A stretch of DNA of 64,000 bases from Stereocaulon alpinum. Lineage: Eukaryota > Ascomycota > Lecanoromycetes > Lecanorales > Stereocaulaceae. The stretch spans positions 124,001 to 188,000 of the forward strand of contig JAEUBA010000026.1 in the NCBI GenBank assembly GCA_018257865.1. Direction: 5' to 3'. Position numbers and translations under genes: made by a program. The notes beneath the pieces are model-generated. The model worked only from the letters and a program-made list of their open reading frames with translations, ran no database searches and was not told the DNA's origin. Numbering within the stretch: position 1 is the stretch's first letter; the number at the start of each line of letters is the position of its first letter. Below are positions 9,445 to 20,763 of this stretch, piece by piece.

Positions 9445-9772
9445 TCAGCTTTGAGAGTAGTAGTAGTCAAAGACAGCAAAGGCTCTGAACCCATTGGAGA
9501 TACGAAAGTGTAATACAAGTCTGACTACGAGTGCTTGCCAAGTGTTAGCATGTTGCAAGTACGGTGGAGCTTGCTGTCAGACAGTAGAGCCTTCAGACCC
9601 CACAGACCCTGCACGGCTTGTCATTGAGACGCTTTCTCTTACTCACCTCCCCATTGGGGCGAATTCGCCTGCAGTTGGTCTGGTGCTTGGTACATATGGG
9701 TTTCCCGTCCGTACCAATCCCTTTGCGGCAATTGCCCTTGGAAGACTTTGCGCAGTGATGAGTAGTGGGCAT
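9445..9772 (-). CDS. Small cysteine-rich fungal protein (KP-x-C-x2-HQ motif)
   Basis: Exon 1 (9647-9772) encodes MPTTHHCAKSSKGNCRKG, then GTDGKPICTKHQTNCRR. A GTGAGT...ACAG intron (9574-9646, 73 bp) leads to an open 43-codon second exon (9445-9573), giving 84 aa in total. The spacing C-x7-C ... DGKPxC-x2-HQ-x2-C matches a short fungal protein type I have seen in several genomes, always as hypothetical proteins. The paired Cys/His suggest a small zinc-binding or disulfide-bonded domain. There is no signal peptide. Exon 2 has no family resemblance I can cite, so the 3' end is tentative. Confidence 0.45.
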
Positions 9773-10449
9773 GCTTTGGTGGTTCTGTCGTTGCTCCTTT
9801 TGGTAGTGCTCTACGTGAAGAACCTAGTCTAGCAATGTTCTTGAGCTACTAGTCGTGAAAAGTAGGAAGAGAATGGAGCTCCAGCGAAGACTTATAATTG
9901 GCAGACTCATGGGTGTTAGAACAACAATGTTCAGTGTTCTCAGTGGAGGACAACGGAAGCGATACAAAGCGACTTTTTGTCTGTTCGTAAGACTTGCTTT
10001 GCATCAGAACGTCAAAGACCGTTGTTCTTCTTGCTGCCGACAAAAGACTATGATGGTGACCAAAAGACTCTAAGTGCTCATTTCAAGTGTCAGCAACGGA
10101 ACAGGAACGAGGCAACAAATTTAGGGCTTTCCTAGTTTAGAAGAACCTCCAAAGGCTATGACGAGGCGACATCACAAAATCTAGATATCTGTCTAGTATC
10201 CCTGGATATGTCGGACGGCGAGACACAGACAAAACTATCCCAAGAAGATTGTGCAACTACTACCTTGAACCATAGTGTCGGACTACTGATATGGATACTG
10301 ATTATTACCGCTTGTATAGTTATCGATACAGTCATGTTGTTGACTAGTAGATACCTTCGTGAACGAAACCGTCGGACTCCTTGCTACTTCCCAGGTTGAT
10401 TGAGAGGTCGTCTCGCAGTGCTCCTTAGCAAACTTGGTGTCCTTTTCAC
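9773..10449. other. Intergenic with one doubtful short membrane ORF
   Basis: A plus-strand ATG frame at 10208-10399 encodes 63 aa with one hydrophobic segment (VGLLIWILIITACIVIDTVML) between polar ends. It could be a small membrane protein, but no homologue is known to me. A minus-strand 64-codon ORF at 9849-10043 is equally unsupported. Confidence 0.25.
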
Positions 10450-11858
10450 CTAGAGTTGAGATGCCAAAGAATGACAAAGGACTTCCCACTCGCTAAGAAT
10501 GCGCTCGGCCGCCTTCCAATTAGCATTATCGCCTAAACCGTCTTTTGCTACTCGGAAATGTCCCCTGCAAAGTCGAGAATGCTCATCATATGCTAGGTGC
10601 GGGTACTCAGGTCCTGCATTCTTCTCAAAGATGTGCTTGAGCTCCTGTTTCTCCCGGGAACTCGGTAGAGCGTTAGCTCCAACTAGCTTATATGGCCACG
10701 GATTTAGATCGTCTTCATCGAGCAGGTCCTCATAATCGTCATCCCAAAGCCAGGCTGGTGGCTTACAGTTCACAAATTTTGGCGCAAATATCGCCTCGTC
10801 CCAGTCGAGGATAGTTGTTAATCTAATGGACGTATCGGACTGGGGTTTGACCATGATGTTGCCAGAATGTAGATCCACGTGGCAAAGACAAATCAAATTG
10901 GATCTAAATAATCCTGAGTCCTCCAATTCAAGGACAGCTCTAAGCATACTATCCCAGAGTTGGATATCGTTACCGATTTCACCGCAGCTGCGCTTGAGAG
11001 CGAGTGTTCTCCAGCGTCCGAAGTGAGATCTGAAGATGTCCAATGTAGTTCCACGGAGGCGGGAAGCTGTCAGGGATATGGAAGTCTCCGCCTTTGGCTC
11101 TTCTTCTCCCTTACCCAAATTCAATTCGTACGGGACGATGCTGAAGCAGTCGACATCTCCTTTGCTCCTGGGCGCTGCTTCGATGATGCCGGTGGTCGGG
11201 TCTCTAGCAATAGTAGGGACCTTATCACACTCCCTAGCTCACCAGCGACAGTACAACGCTGCAGATGACTGAGGTCATCCCATACGGTATTCAGATCCTT
11301 CCCAGGAATTCGGTGCTGAAGTACGTATGGCTTCTGAAGTACATTGTCACAGCTGAAATCCGTGGCTGCAATCGTCGGAACCGGGATTGATGTTTTCCAT
11401 CGCACGTAGTTCAACATGGCTACGTCACGGTCGAACCTCTTTTGGTCCCAGCGCGGTACTCGTAGGATGAATTTGCGGTCCCCGTTGCCATACGATGACG
11501 GCAGTGTTATAGATGCAATGTGATTAAGGTCACCACCCCGAAGGCGTTCAATCAGGAGTATTTAAGGCACTGGCACCAGAGAGCCGAAGAAATTGTTAGC
11601 ACATAGACGGTCGGCAACTTCGCTAATTACCAACGGTTCTTTGATGGACTTCGGAGGCCACAGGATTCGGCAGAGCTTTTCGATGCGCTGTCTGAGGATC
11701 TCGTCAGCTTCCTGCTCTTCCCGCTCGTATGTCGCCGTTGACACTGTTCGTACCGAGCCAATAGCGGAGCGCATCGACGAATCGCTTCTATCTTTTATCG
11801 TCTTCTCGGGAGAGTCTGACTGAGGCTGTTGGACGTCTTCTAAGCCGTCCGAAGCCAT
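10450..11858 (-). pseudogene. Disrupted aminoglycoside-phosphotransferase-family (APH) gene
   Basis: The gene reads from ATG at 11858 through the fungal APH N-terminal motif LCRILWPPKSIKEPL, then meets an in-frame TAA at 11562-11564 (VPVP-stop-ILLIERLRGGD). The same frame continues to RKFILRVPRWDQKRFDRDV, VPTIAATDFSCD and PYVLQHRIPGKDLN. Near 11190-11210 the reading shifts by one base. The rest lies in another frame: CFSIVPYELN, CHVDLHSGNIMV (catalytic HxD loop) and TTILDWDEAIFAP (Mg-binding D). The TAA would be CAA (Gln) after one C-to-T change. No GT-AG intron resolves the shift. These kinase-like enzymes are numerous in Pezizomycotina and their substrates are unknown. All domain parts are present, so the loss looks recent. 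Confidence 0.75.
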
Positions 11859-12869
11859 GAGGTTTATTTGGATATCAGGGTGCAGAGTGGTTGCAAGGAC
11901 CAAATAGGCATGGAATCTTGTGGTCAAGTACGAAAGGAGAAGATGATCCCTCTGTATCAGTGCTTTGTTTGGAAGTAAACAGAGCAAATGGTCCTTGTAT
12001 TCGTGGACCTGCTTACCCAGGTCTCCCTTGCGGCTCAACGGTCAGAAGTGCTCTCTTGAATAGAGATGAGAAGCACTCGGAGGTATATATTCACAATTTG
12101 TTTTACTTGGCCTCCTGTTAAGCAAGTTAAAAGCGAACAAGACGGCAGAGCCATTCCATCGACTTAGACACCCGCTAGTCTTTTTTTTACTCCGCTTAGT
12201 TCTCTTTCGCCAATTGTCTGCATTTGCAACGCAACGGATGCCAGATTAGAGCTCTCGCAACGGTATCGAGGGATGAAGCGGCTTCGCTGTTTTAGGAAGC
12301 CGAGGAGCAAAGATGGTCTATGAGAGATGTTTCCAGGTCTGAAAACCGTACAACAAGAGAGGATGCTCTGTATTGACTGGGTACCCTTTCGATAGATTGA
12401 CCCATCTCTACGGTAACCAATACGTTGACACCCTTCAACACCGAGCTCGTTGGGCAAAAGGTGGGGGCCAAGATACCGAGCCGTTACCGTATTTCTGTCA
12501 CTGAAGCTAAAAAGTGACCGAGGTTGTCAAGGAATTGAGCTGCCTAAGGTAATAACACCAACCGGCTGGCCGCGTAAACGATTGTTGAGAAAACGCCCGG
12601 AATGCAAGCCTCCTGCAAGATAAGCGATATGTCAAGGAATCCATTGGGTGTAATATAGAGGCTGACGAGTTTCTTGAAGATCTCCAATCCCCTTCTCAGC
12701 CATTGCCCTTCCGAAAATGACGTTGGGTGAGGTCCCATATGCTGCTGCCTTGCGTCTGTGAATTTACAAGAAGAGGGGCATCTCCTACAATCTGATTCTC
12801 TTTGTATCTCCGTTCCCTATATCCTTGCTTGCATTCAAGTGAATTGACATTGCCGCAATTGGTCTGCCT
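11859..12869. other. Intergenic, nothing recognised
   Basis: About 1 kb between the APH pseudogene (minus) and the next gene (plus). Short frames on both strands have no domain signal. The last 150 bp upstream of 12870 would hold the promoter of the repetitive protein gene. Confidence 0.4.
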
Positions 12870-14663
12870 ATGATGCGCATCAACCACCCACCAGACATGG
12901 ATGACCTTCCCCCACCACCCTATACTCCCCACAACCCATCCATTGGAATTGGGGAAGTACCAGTCTTATCACAGGATGTAGGAAGCCTTCCATACCACCC
13001 TACACTTCGTGGAGGCTACACTCGGCCCTCCCTCCCCTCTGAGTCTCACATCTCCTCCGCAGCAACCTACTTTGAGGACAGACAACCCTACCTCCATAAT
13101 GCAGGTATTTACTTGAATCTGATAGAACATAACATTACAATCACACCCGAAACTACGCGAGAAGACCTCACATTTCCCATCCCAATTGAAACCTACATCG
13201 CCCGCGACGTCACGTCGCTCGACTGGTCAACATTCGTCAACTACCTCTTTCCACTACCCACCCAACCTACGTCCGAGAAGCCCAGACGGGAGAAAGACCA
13301 TAAGCCCCGCTCCTTCGCAGAAGAAGACACACCGGAGCGACGCTCGCATATCGAAGCCGTGGTCGCAGACTGGAACGAGAGCTTCTTCAGCCCCCGTCTC
13401 ATTCACGTGAACATTGAATTCGCCAGGCCCTCGTCATCCTCATCCAGATCCACAGCTCGGCCCACATCAACTCTCGGAATAACACCCTCCGAAACATCTT
13501 TAAACCGCGACTTCTCCCAACCCGAAACCCGCTACACTCTTCCTCCCAAGAACGACTTCTCCACCCAACCCCTCCACCGCTCCCACTCTCACTCCTCAAC
13601 CTCCTCCTCATCCAGCTCCTCCTCCTCCGCATCCTCCATCGACTCAATCAAGTCAAAAGACCTCGAAGGCGCAGACATAAACACCATCCGCTCCGCCCTC
13701 CTAGCCTTCCGCCTCGACACAGCAAACAAACACCACCTCCGCGCCGCCATCCACAACCTCCGCAACGAATTCCTCTCCTTCCGCGACCGCAAAGACCTAA
13801 GAAACAAATCTAGAGAACAGCGCAAAGAAGTAAAAAAAGAAGTAAAAGCAGTCATCAAAGAAGTAAAAGCCGCCCGCAAACTAGACCGCAAACTCCACAA
13901 AGCAGAACGCAAAAGCAGACGTGACGGCAAGAGAGCCGATCGTAGAGCCCACCACCACCATCACCACCACGAAAAATCTCTCCGCAAACAAGACCGTGCC
14001 GAAGAAAAAGCAATGCGCACCCAAGAACGCAGCACAGAAGCCCACTCCCACGCATCCGCAAACAACCACCACGCCCACGAAGCCCAAGCCCGCTCAACAG
14101 CCAGCATATCCTCCGCCCAAGCAACAGCAGCCGAAGCCCGCGCCAGAAGCTGGGAAAGCGAAACCGCAGCTCGCTCGCACGCACAAGAAGTGTCAGAGCG
14201 CGCACAAGCCACAGCGACCGCTGCACAGAACCGCAGCATTGGCGGGGGAGGGAACTGGGGCGACGCCGGGCGAGAAAAAGCACGACTAGCAGAAGCACGA
14301 GCACAAGAGACTGCTCGGGAGTATTCTACGCGGAATTGGGGTGGGGATGCTAGTGCTAGGGCTCAAGAGACTGCGCGGAATTATTCTTCGAGGAATTGGG
14401 GTGGAGATGCTAGTGCTAGGGCTCAACAAACAGCCCACAACGCATCAACGCAAAATTGGGGTACTTATGGTAGAGAGCGCGCGAGAGAGGCACAGGCTAA
14501 TGCACGGAATGTTTCGGGGCAGGACTGGGGACGGTATGGGAGGGAGAGAGGGAGGGAGGCGGAGGGGAGAGCGAGGGAGGCGGCGAGGGGACCGCCGGGT
14601 GGTAGGCAGGAGCAGGAGAGGCAGGAATTGGATGGGGAGCAGGAGAGTGGGGTTTTGGGGTGA
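12870..14663 (+). CDS. Hypothetical protein, Arg/Ala/Ser-rich with C-terminal NWG repeats
   Basis: Single exon, up to 597 aa; the internal Met at 12897 (MDDLPPPPYTP) is an alternative start. Residues 1-60 hold a PPPPYTP motif, of the PPxY type bound by WW domains. Residues 60-180 are a globular-looking region with YIARDVTSLDWSTFVNYLF. A Ser-rich linker follows, then a Lys/Arg-rich helical block with a seven-His run. The C terminus has four or five imperfect copies of a 20-24 residue unit centred on (R/Q)NWG or DWG with ARAQETA-like helices. No known catalytic domain. It resembles conserved fungal hypothetical proteins with a PPPY N terminus. Codon bias and lack of stops support it being real. 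Confidence 0.75.
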   Translation: MMRINHPPDMDDLPPPPYTPHNPSIGIGEVPVLSQDVGSLPYHPTLRGGYTRPSLPSESHISSAATYFEDRQPYLHNAGIYLNLIEHNITITPETTREDLTFPIPIETYIARDVTSLDWSTFVNYLFPLPTQPTSEKPRREKDHKPRSFAEEDTPERRSHIEAVVADWNESFFSPRLIHVNIEFARPSSSSSRSTARPTSTLGITPSETSLNRDFSQPETRYTLPPKNDFSTQPLHRSHSHSSTSSSSSSSSSASSIDSIKSKDLEGADINTIRSALLAFRLDTANKHHLRAAIHNLRNEFLSFRDRKDLRNKSREQRKEVKKEVKAVIKEVKAARKLDRKLHKAERKSRRDGKRADRRAHHHHHHHEKSLRKQDRAEEKAMRTQERSTEAHSHASANNHHAHEAQARSTASISSAQATAAEARARSWESETAARSHAQEVSERAQATATAAQNRSIGGGGNWGDAGREKARLAEARAQETAREYSTRNWGGDASARAQETARNYSSRNWGGDASARAQQTAHNASTQNWGTYGRERAREAQANARNVSGQDWGRYGRERGREAEGRAREAARGPPGGRQEQERQELDGEQESGVLG

Positions 14664-15035
14664 GGAATATGAAATTTGGAATGTGGTTGTTGGGGTAATG
14701 GGTAATGATGTTATGAAGTAGAGAGTCAGCTTGCGGAATCCTAATTTGTTCCTTAATGTCATAAAACATGGAATCTTCGCATGAAGTCGTTTTCAATTTG
14801 ATAAACTGCATGCTACGGGTACCATGTCTGCGGTCCCTTTTCATCCATATTTCCCTGAAGATGTATGCAAGAAGTATCTACCATAGAGTCGTTAAAGTCT
14901 CAACCTCAAAATCCGATGCTTAGCATCCTCCTTCATGTGAAAGAAATCCATTCAGCTCCAAACGATCGTCGTAGCCCGCACAGGCTAAAATATCCGATAC
15001 TCACTGTGAATATCCAAATGCATATTGCGACAAGA
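14664..15035. other. Convergent intergenic spacer
   Basis: 3' flanks of the plus-strand repetitive protein and the minus-strand expansin-like gene. No feature recognised. Confidence 0.4.
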
Positions 15036-16018
15036 TTATGCCGGTGGTGGGTAATTGATGGGTGGTGTTGTGAAGTACCATTCAATGTCCTTGAATCTCC
15101 CCGTTGTGGCGCCATCGAAGATCTTCGCGAATAGCGAAGGTGCGAGATCGACGGATTGGGCGCTGGCCTATGAAGATGTGTTAGTACACCGAGCTATGAC
15201 TCGTTTCAGGCAGAAAAACTTACGCAACCCCCACATTTATCAGTTAGAGTCGCAGGGTACTCCTTGCCGTTATAACGAATCATAGCCTTGCGGCCACAAA
15301 AGGAGTTGGCCGGTTGGTTAGGGCCGTAACTAGACGCAGGTCCCATCATTTCCTTCGGGAGTGCGAAGTAATCTTCTCCGGCAGGAGAGTTAGGGGGGGT
15401 CCAACCGCAGGAGCCAGCTGCTCCAGCTCCGTCGAACGTTGTGGCGTCGCCTGAGCATATGCCATCCACGTCTCCGCACTTACCCCCAGTTGGGCCTGAA
15501 CCCGATGTTGATCCTGAAGATGCAGGAGAGCCGGCTGGAGACTGGACCGGAGCTGCTGCTGGGGGTGAGCTCGCTGGAATTGGCGCGGGAGCTGCTGCTG
15601 GGGCTACTGCTGGAGCCGCGACAGGAGTGTTCGAAGGGGATGGTACTACAGCAGCGGGAGCTGGGGCTGGCGATAACGCAGCCGGTTTAACGACATTCTT
15701 CTGTTGCACTGGGACCTCGACGGGTGCCGGAGCAGGAGAGGAAGTAGGTTGAGGAGGAGTGTTGACAGGCGCTGGAGCGACAACTGGTGTCGTGGTGACC
15801 TGGGCAGGTGCTGCAGCTGGCTGTTGGTTTGCCGCTTTCGCTGCTTCCTGTTGCTTTAGACGGGGGTCTCCAGGCTGGACCCAGACAGTTTGAACCACGT
15901 CAACTGTTTCGGTGACCTCGTCCATGATAGTAGTTGTGTATAAGTCTCTCTTCTCCAATGGAATGGCTACCGCAAGTGCGGCTAGAGCGCTGAGAGCGAA
16001 GACGGTGGATGTCTTCAT
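15036..16018 (-). CDS. Secreted expansin-like double-psi beta-barrel protein
   Basis: Exons 15224-16018 and 15036-15167 (56 bp intron) give 308 aa. The signal peptide is MKTSTVFALSALAALAVA and a KR processing site follows (IPLEKR). Residues ~60-185 are Pro/Ala/Val/Ser-rich, a likely O-glycosylated stalk. The C-terminal ~120 residues form the barrel: CGDVDGICSGDATTFDGAGAAG, CGWTPPNSPAGEDYFALPK, then CGRKAMIRYNGKEYPATLTDKCGGC. The splice continues into ASAQSVDLAPSLFAKI and ends with EWYF. The TxTDxCxGC and VDL motifs are typical of RlpA/expansin-like fungal proteins, which are thought to act at the cell wall without hydrolysis. Exported; wall-binding role inferred. Confidence 0.9.
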
Positions 16019-16909
16019 ATCTGATATTGTTCTATGTGTGCGTCTTCGAGGAGAATGAGTCTGTAAAAGAATGTGGGGTAAGTGAGTGGGCTCAATCGAC
16101 TAGCGATGAGAGTGCTTCGGCTTCGACGTCTTTCCTGTTGACTGCTGGAGACACAGGTGTTTCGAAGGATGGGCTTTTGCACCGGGCAAGTGAGATTGGA
16201 TGCGAGACGTCAAAGAATGAATGACTGCTATCTCTAGGACAGCTGTGAAAGAAAGTGGTAGGTAATAAAACCTGGGAACAAAAGACAGACTGATCACTGA
16301 TCACTGATCACTGATCAAATTGAGGTTGAAAGAGGTGAAGCAGAAAGGAACGAGGGGCCTTTTTGTCTTTGTCGAACTCTTCAGGCAATCTTCAGGGGCT
16401 GTCAAAGCTAAAAGTGTTGCCGTTCACTAGCCCCGGCAGAGACCCTGGGGACGAGGGGACCAAGCGCACCGTGGCCATTCAAGCCCCTCTTTCCCCTGCG
16501 GCTGATTCAATTCGGCCTGGAACATCTTGGCTGCAGCTTCTGATTTGTCCAACTGAATCCTGAATCCTGAAACCATCACCATCACCACCAAGAATCAAGA
16601 ACCAAGAACCAAGAACTGTCGCTCGTGAATGTTCCAACGACGATGATTGGTGTTGCTCGGTGCTGTTCGGGCTTGATTCCCTCTATCATCGTACAGAGCC
16701 CACCACCATCACAGTAATCTCTTGTCTTTGTCGAATAAAGAACGCGCCTTGTCTGTTCCGACAAAGGACACGCCTTCTCCCTGTACATGATCAAAAGGCA
16801 TGCTGATCTATCTATTTTGGGTCTTTGGTGCGCTGAAACACAGTCTCTCGAGTCGTGGCGGACGTCGCATCTAATCAGAATTGCTCGTTGCCCGTCTTCA
16901 CAAAAGACT
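16019..16909. promoter_or_regulatory. Upstream region of the expansin-like gene, with simple repeats
   Basis: An 890 bp spacer between two minus-strand genes, so it contains the expansin-like promoter. No coding frame stands out. It holds a short tandem array (16289-16316) and a CCAAGAA-type repeat near 16588-16616. No specific regulator site can be named. Confidence 0.35.
16289..16316. repeat. Four perfect tandem copies of ACTGATC
   Basis: The 28 bases at 16289-16316 are (ACTGATC)x4, embedding overlapping TGATCA palindromes. It lies about 270 bp upstream of the expansin-like start codon. Either a microsatellite-like array or a cluster of binding sites. Confidence 0.85.
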
Positions 16910-19643
16910 CTACACATGCACAATTAGCAGCACAGATGTCACAAGGCCGACTATGAGGTTCAAGGCTGAAACTTTCTTCATAGGCCTCCCTATCCCTTTG
17001 GTTGCACGGGTCCCAGTGCTAGTGCTTCTTTCAATACCACTCGGAGTCGAAGGTGGCGATGGCAATATTGTGCTCGGCGGTCCGCCCGTTCCAAGACCTC
17101 CTAGTGTCAATCCGGCCAAGCCATCGCTCGAAGCGCGCGCAGTGGTGCTATCCGCAGCAATGGCGTCTAAGCTGAGTGATGAAGGCTTTTCGGTAGTAGT
17201 GGCTGGCGAATGGCTTGTGCTGAAGACTGTAGCGGCGATAGGATTGCTATCAGAGAGTGACTGAACGGAGGCTCCGTTGACTCGCGTGACTTGACCTGCG
17301 GTTATGGATTGAGTGGCAAGAGGTTCATGGAGCACAAGATTGTCGGAGCTGTCAAGGAAAATTGCTGCTCCCGATATAGTAAGCGAGGACCCTCCAGCAC
17401 TTAAAGTGGTACCTTCTATCGCAACTTCGTTCGGAAGAGGTACAGCCACAGCTCCGTCCACCAATGTCATGGGTGGACCTGCACTGAAGGAAGGCAGATC
17501 GTATGAGCTTCCTCCGACGTGGATTCGGTTGGAAGAGTCAACAAAGACTGGCGTGCCTAACATCGTCACGGGAGCTGCACCTGGGGTTACAACAGCGTTA
17601 TTGATGTATGCGCCATTTGAATTCAGCTTTACTGCAAGACCTCCAATGAATATTGGACCACCAACTACCGCAGGATGCAAGCGAATGGTTTGGCCTTCTT
17701 CATCGATCTTACGATCTGGACTACCTGAAGGAATTATATTCGGCGTGATTGTACTCGTTGGCTCCACGTGACCTACGCTGTTTGTCTTCTCTTGAACGCT
17801 GCCTTGCTGGTTTGGGGAGCTGATGTCTGTCTTTAGTCTGGTACCATCTGCTTCCATCCCGGCTGCTTGGGTTTGTGGAGCACCGGTATGTTGCTGCTTG
17901 TCAGACTCACCGGGGTTGGTACGCTGTGGCACGAGCTGCTTTTGCGTAAGTGTCGGTGGCGCTGTGCTGGTGGAGGCTGTCTTCCGGGCGCCAGCATCTT
18001 GAGTGGGACTCGGCACTGGTGCTAATGGAGTCGGTTCGGAACTACTCATCGTGGTGGTGACGCGTGCGGAGTTCATCGCGACTGCTATTTCCAAGGTTCT
18101 CGGTGGGTCGAAGGCCGTAAAGAACACATCTGAACAATTTCCGTACCAAGGGTCTATTTTTTTGATCTTGCTCGGTAACGCAATCAACGGGCGGTAGGGC
18201 TCCCCGAGCGCTGGCTTGTACCAATTCTCGTGCTAGACAGTCGTCAGTTGGGTGCCTTTGCCATGCGTAATGGTCGGTTAACCTTACCATCACGCTAGCT
18301 GGCGGGCAAGGCAAGTCAGCGAAGTTGAACTGTTTCGTTGTCAATGCTAATAATCCAACTTTTAACAGGGGTCCTGCAATGGTAGACAATTCTCCCGGGG
18401 TGAAAGCGAGCATGGTGGACGTGATCATAGATTGGGATCCTCGTTGGCCGCAATGATCGCCTATATTGATACTGTGAAAGTTGGCGTAGATCGAAGGAGA
18501 AGTACTTTCGTTATGGTCATTGCCTGTGTATGCAATCTAAGAGGGAGAGACTTACAACGTAAATTGACCAGAAACGACAGTGCTGACTGGTTGGCCATTC
18601 TCTTGAGTCACTGAAGCTGGAATCACCAAGGAATGGCCACGCGCATGGATCGAGCCATGTAAGCTCCCAGGGTCCGAAGATACGGTTGGCTTTTGAGGTG
18701 ACGAGACCGTGGTGAGGCATCCTGGGGGTGACCATGGATTGTGTAAAGACCGTTTGAACGTTATGGGACCGATAGTATTCATTTCGGCAGTCGTTATTAT
18801 TGACTTTACAGTCACCGAATGTTCCCATGTGTACCCGGATCCTTCTATGAAACTGGGCGCAAGACTGAGCGGAAGGACGGACGTTGTAGGATTCTTTGCC
18901 GTACAGCCCCAGTACGTGAGTCCCGACTCTGTTGTAGCATCATCAGTAACAGGTTTGACTCCATCACCAATGATGCTCAAGCATGATGTGTCCGCGCCGG
19001 GCTCTGGCCAATAATAGATGTCAACATTCTTGGCTACGATATAGCAGACATCGCAGCAACTTGCCAGCGCGTCAACAAACGGCCATCCCGCGAATTCTTT
19101 GGCAAGTGATGTACACTGTGGAGTCCTCATCCAATCTTTTATTTTGCTGAAGTCTGATATCGTCTTTGGGGAGTAGTATTTAGTGCATTCGGGTAAAGCA
19201 GTCAGTCTCATGAAGCATTCCTTTTCCGTCAATCGCCACGCTGTATCTTCAAAGAAACCTTTGGCTGCTGCGTTTTTGTCCCCATGACAGGAGCTGTCCC
19301 AGAGTACGCACTGTTCATCCAGAGTAGTGAGCGGTGGACCATCCACAGTCTGGGTGTAAGTGCAAGGTTTGCTGTTCCACAACGTTTCGCCGACCAGGCA
19401 GACTGGGCCTGTGACTGTGACGGGGTCCATCCATGGTGTTGCAGTCTTGTTGACCCAGCTGATGGTGTGGCTGTATGCAGTGCCAGAAGGGGACGTAACC
19501 TGTGGTGGGTGTACTGTGCCGCTTGGGTATGGTCTCGGAATCCTCCCCAAGAGCGTTTTAGGTGCGGCAATCACGTGGCCAGAAACGACGTGGTAGATGT
19601 CTGAGATCAGAAATAGTAACAGATTGACTAGCATATAGGTCAT
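16910..19643 (-). CDS. Large secreted, GPI-type cell-surface protein
   Basis: Exons 18556-19643, 18288-18471 and 16910-18232 join to 864 aa (introns of 84 and 55 bp). The start is the ATG at 19643, giving a hydrophobic leader (MLVNLLLFLISDIYHVV). Residues ~30-350 form a Cys-rich ectodomain (for example CVLWDSSCHGD, FVDALASCCDVCYIV). A Ser/Thr/Pro-rich linker follows. Then comes a repeat-like beta-rich region (HPAVVGGPIFIGGLAVKL, GTPVFVDSSNRIHVGG, GAAIFLDSSDNLVLHEPL). The protein ends in a Ser/Thr tail and a C-terminal hydrophobic stretch (LIVGLVTSVLLIVHV), as in GPI-anchored proteins. Proteins of this architecture are common and uncharacterised in Pezizomycotina. Function unknown; cell wall or plasma membrane location inferred. 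Confidence 0.85.
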
Positions 19644-20763
19644 ACTATAGTCCAGAGGAAGTGTGGCTGGGTCAAGAAGTTGCAATCAACCGGAAGGTCT
19701 TTCTAAAAGCGGAGAACCAGGTCCAAAGCTGGGGAGGGCTCCTACCGCATTCAGATTTGTTGGCGGATTCTGCAGGAACGATGCCAGTTTTGGGGAAATG
19801 GCGACTATCCTCTGGATGTGACTAAAGTTATGAAGATAAGGAATGAAGGCTTCAGGACGCGCTGTGGAGGATGAAGAAGAAAAAAAAGAGAAAGGACCTT
19901 AGATAAGAAGTTGAAGGATTGATACTGCTAGCAGGTATTACGAGACATGTATTCCTCTAGACACCCTTCAACAGAAACGGGAGCATGCCTATTGGCCCCT
20001 CCATGACCAATTTCCGTCATACATATCCAAACCCCAGCTAGGCGCTTTGTAAAGGTAAAGATATATCTGAAGCTGCGAAGCCATACATTGTGAAACAACA
20101 GACTCGCGTAGAAACCAGGTTTTCTGCAGTAGTACGGCACAGCATCCAATCTCTCCACATACAACACGAGACATTATTCAATAGTTGAACGGGTATCCTT
20201 GTTGACACTGAGGACGTACCCTAAGCGCCCGGCTTCAGCCTCGGGAAGGATTCACTGAGCCTTACTTAGTGCTCGACTCTGTAAACCAAAGCGCACGAAT
20301 GGAAGCACGGACTTGGTAGATGTGGCTGGTAGGAACGCAGAAATCTCGTATCATGATGTGGCCAGACATGCAAAAGTGAGAGTCCACATTGTTTATACGG
20401 AGGACACTCGCGTGTAGATTGAAGAACGTCGCTGGGGGCGGAAAGCATACATGCTTGCCGCCAGGTTTCGAAGTAGCAAACGTTATTTGAGGCGCTTGCA
20501 ATATGCGCCGCTCATTGGGCCAATCTCAATGGTCTGTTGCTCTATAATAAGCTCCTTGCCAGATGCCTTGGATGAAGATAGATTAGTGATAGGGCTGACG
20601 TTCAAGAAGGAATATCACTCCACTCATCAGTGAAGCACGCTAGGGAGCATTTACCGTCCTTCTCAATATGCAGCAAAGGTGCTGTTCACCTCTTCGAAGA
20701 TCATTGTCAGACCCGAGAGAGGAGACATCATAGGAATGTTAACGTTTTCGCTGTCCATTAATG
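19644..20763. other. Intergenic, nothing recognised
   Basis: About 1.1 kb upstream of the GPI-type gene and downstream of CCZ1, both minus strand. Short frames only. It includes an A-rich tract near 19875-19895. Confidence 0.4.

Noticed and set aside
9494..9832. 112-aa plus-strand ORF with a hydrophobic C terminus
   Set aside because: It is the antisense of the small Cys-protein gene, whose minus-strand frame has a recognisable motif and intron.
13855..14304. 149-aa minus-strand ORF rich in Leu and Arg
   Set aside because: Shadow of the repetitive plus-strand gene; composition follows from its Ala/Arg codons.
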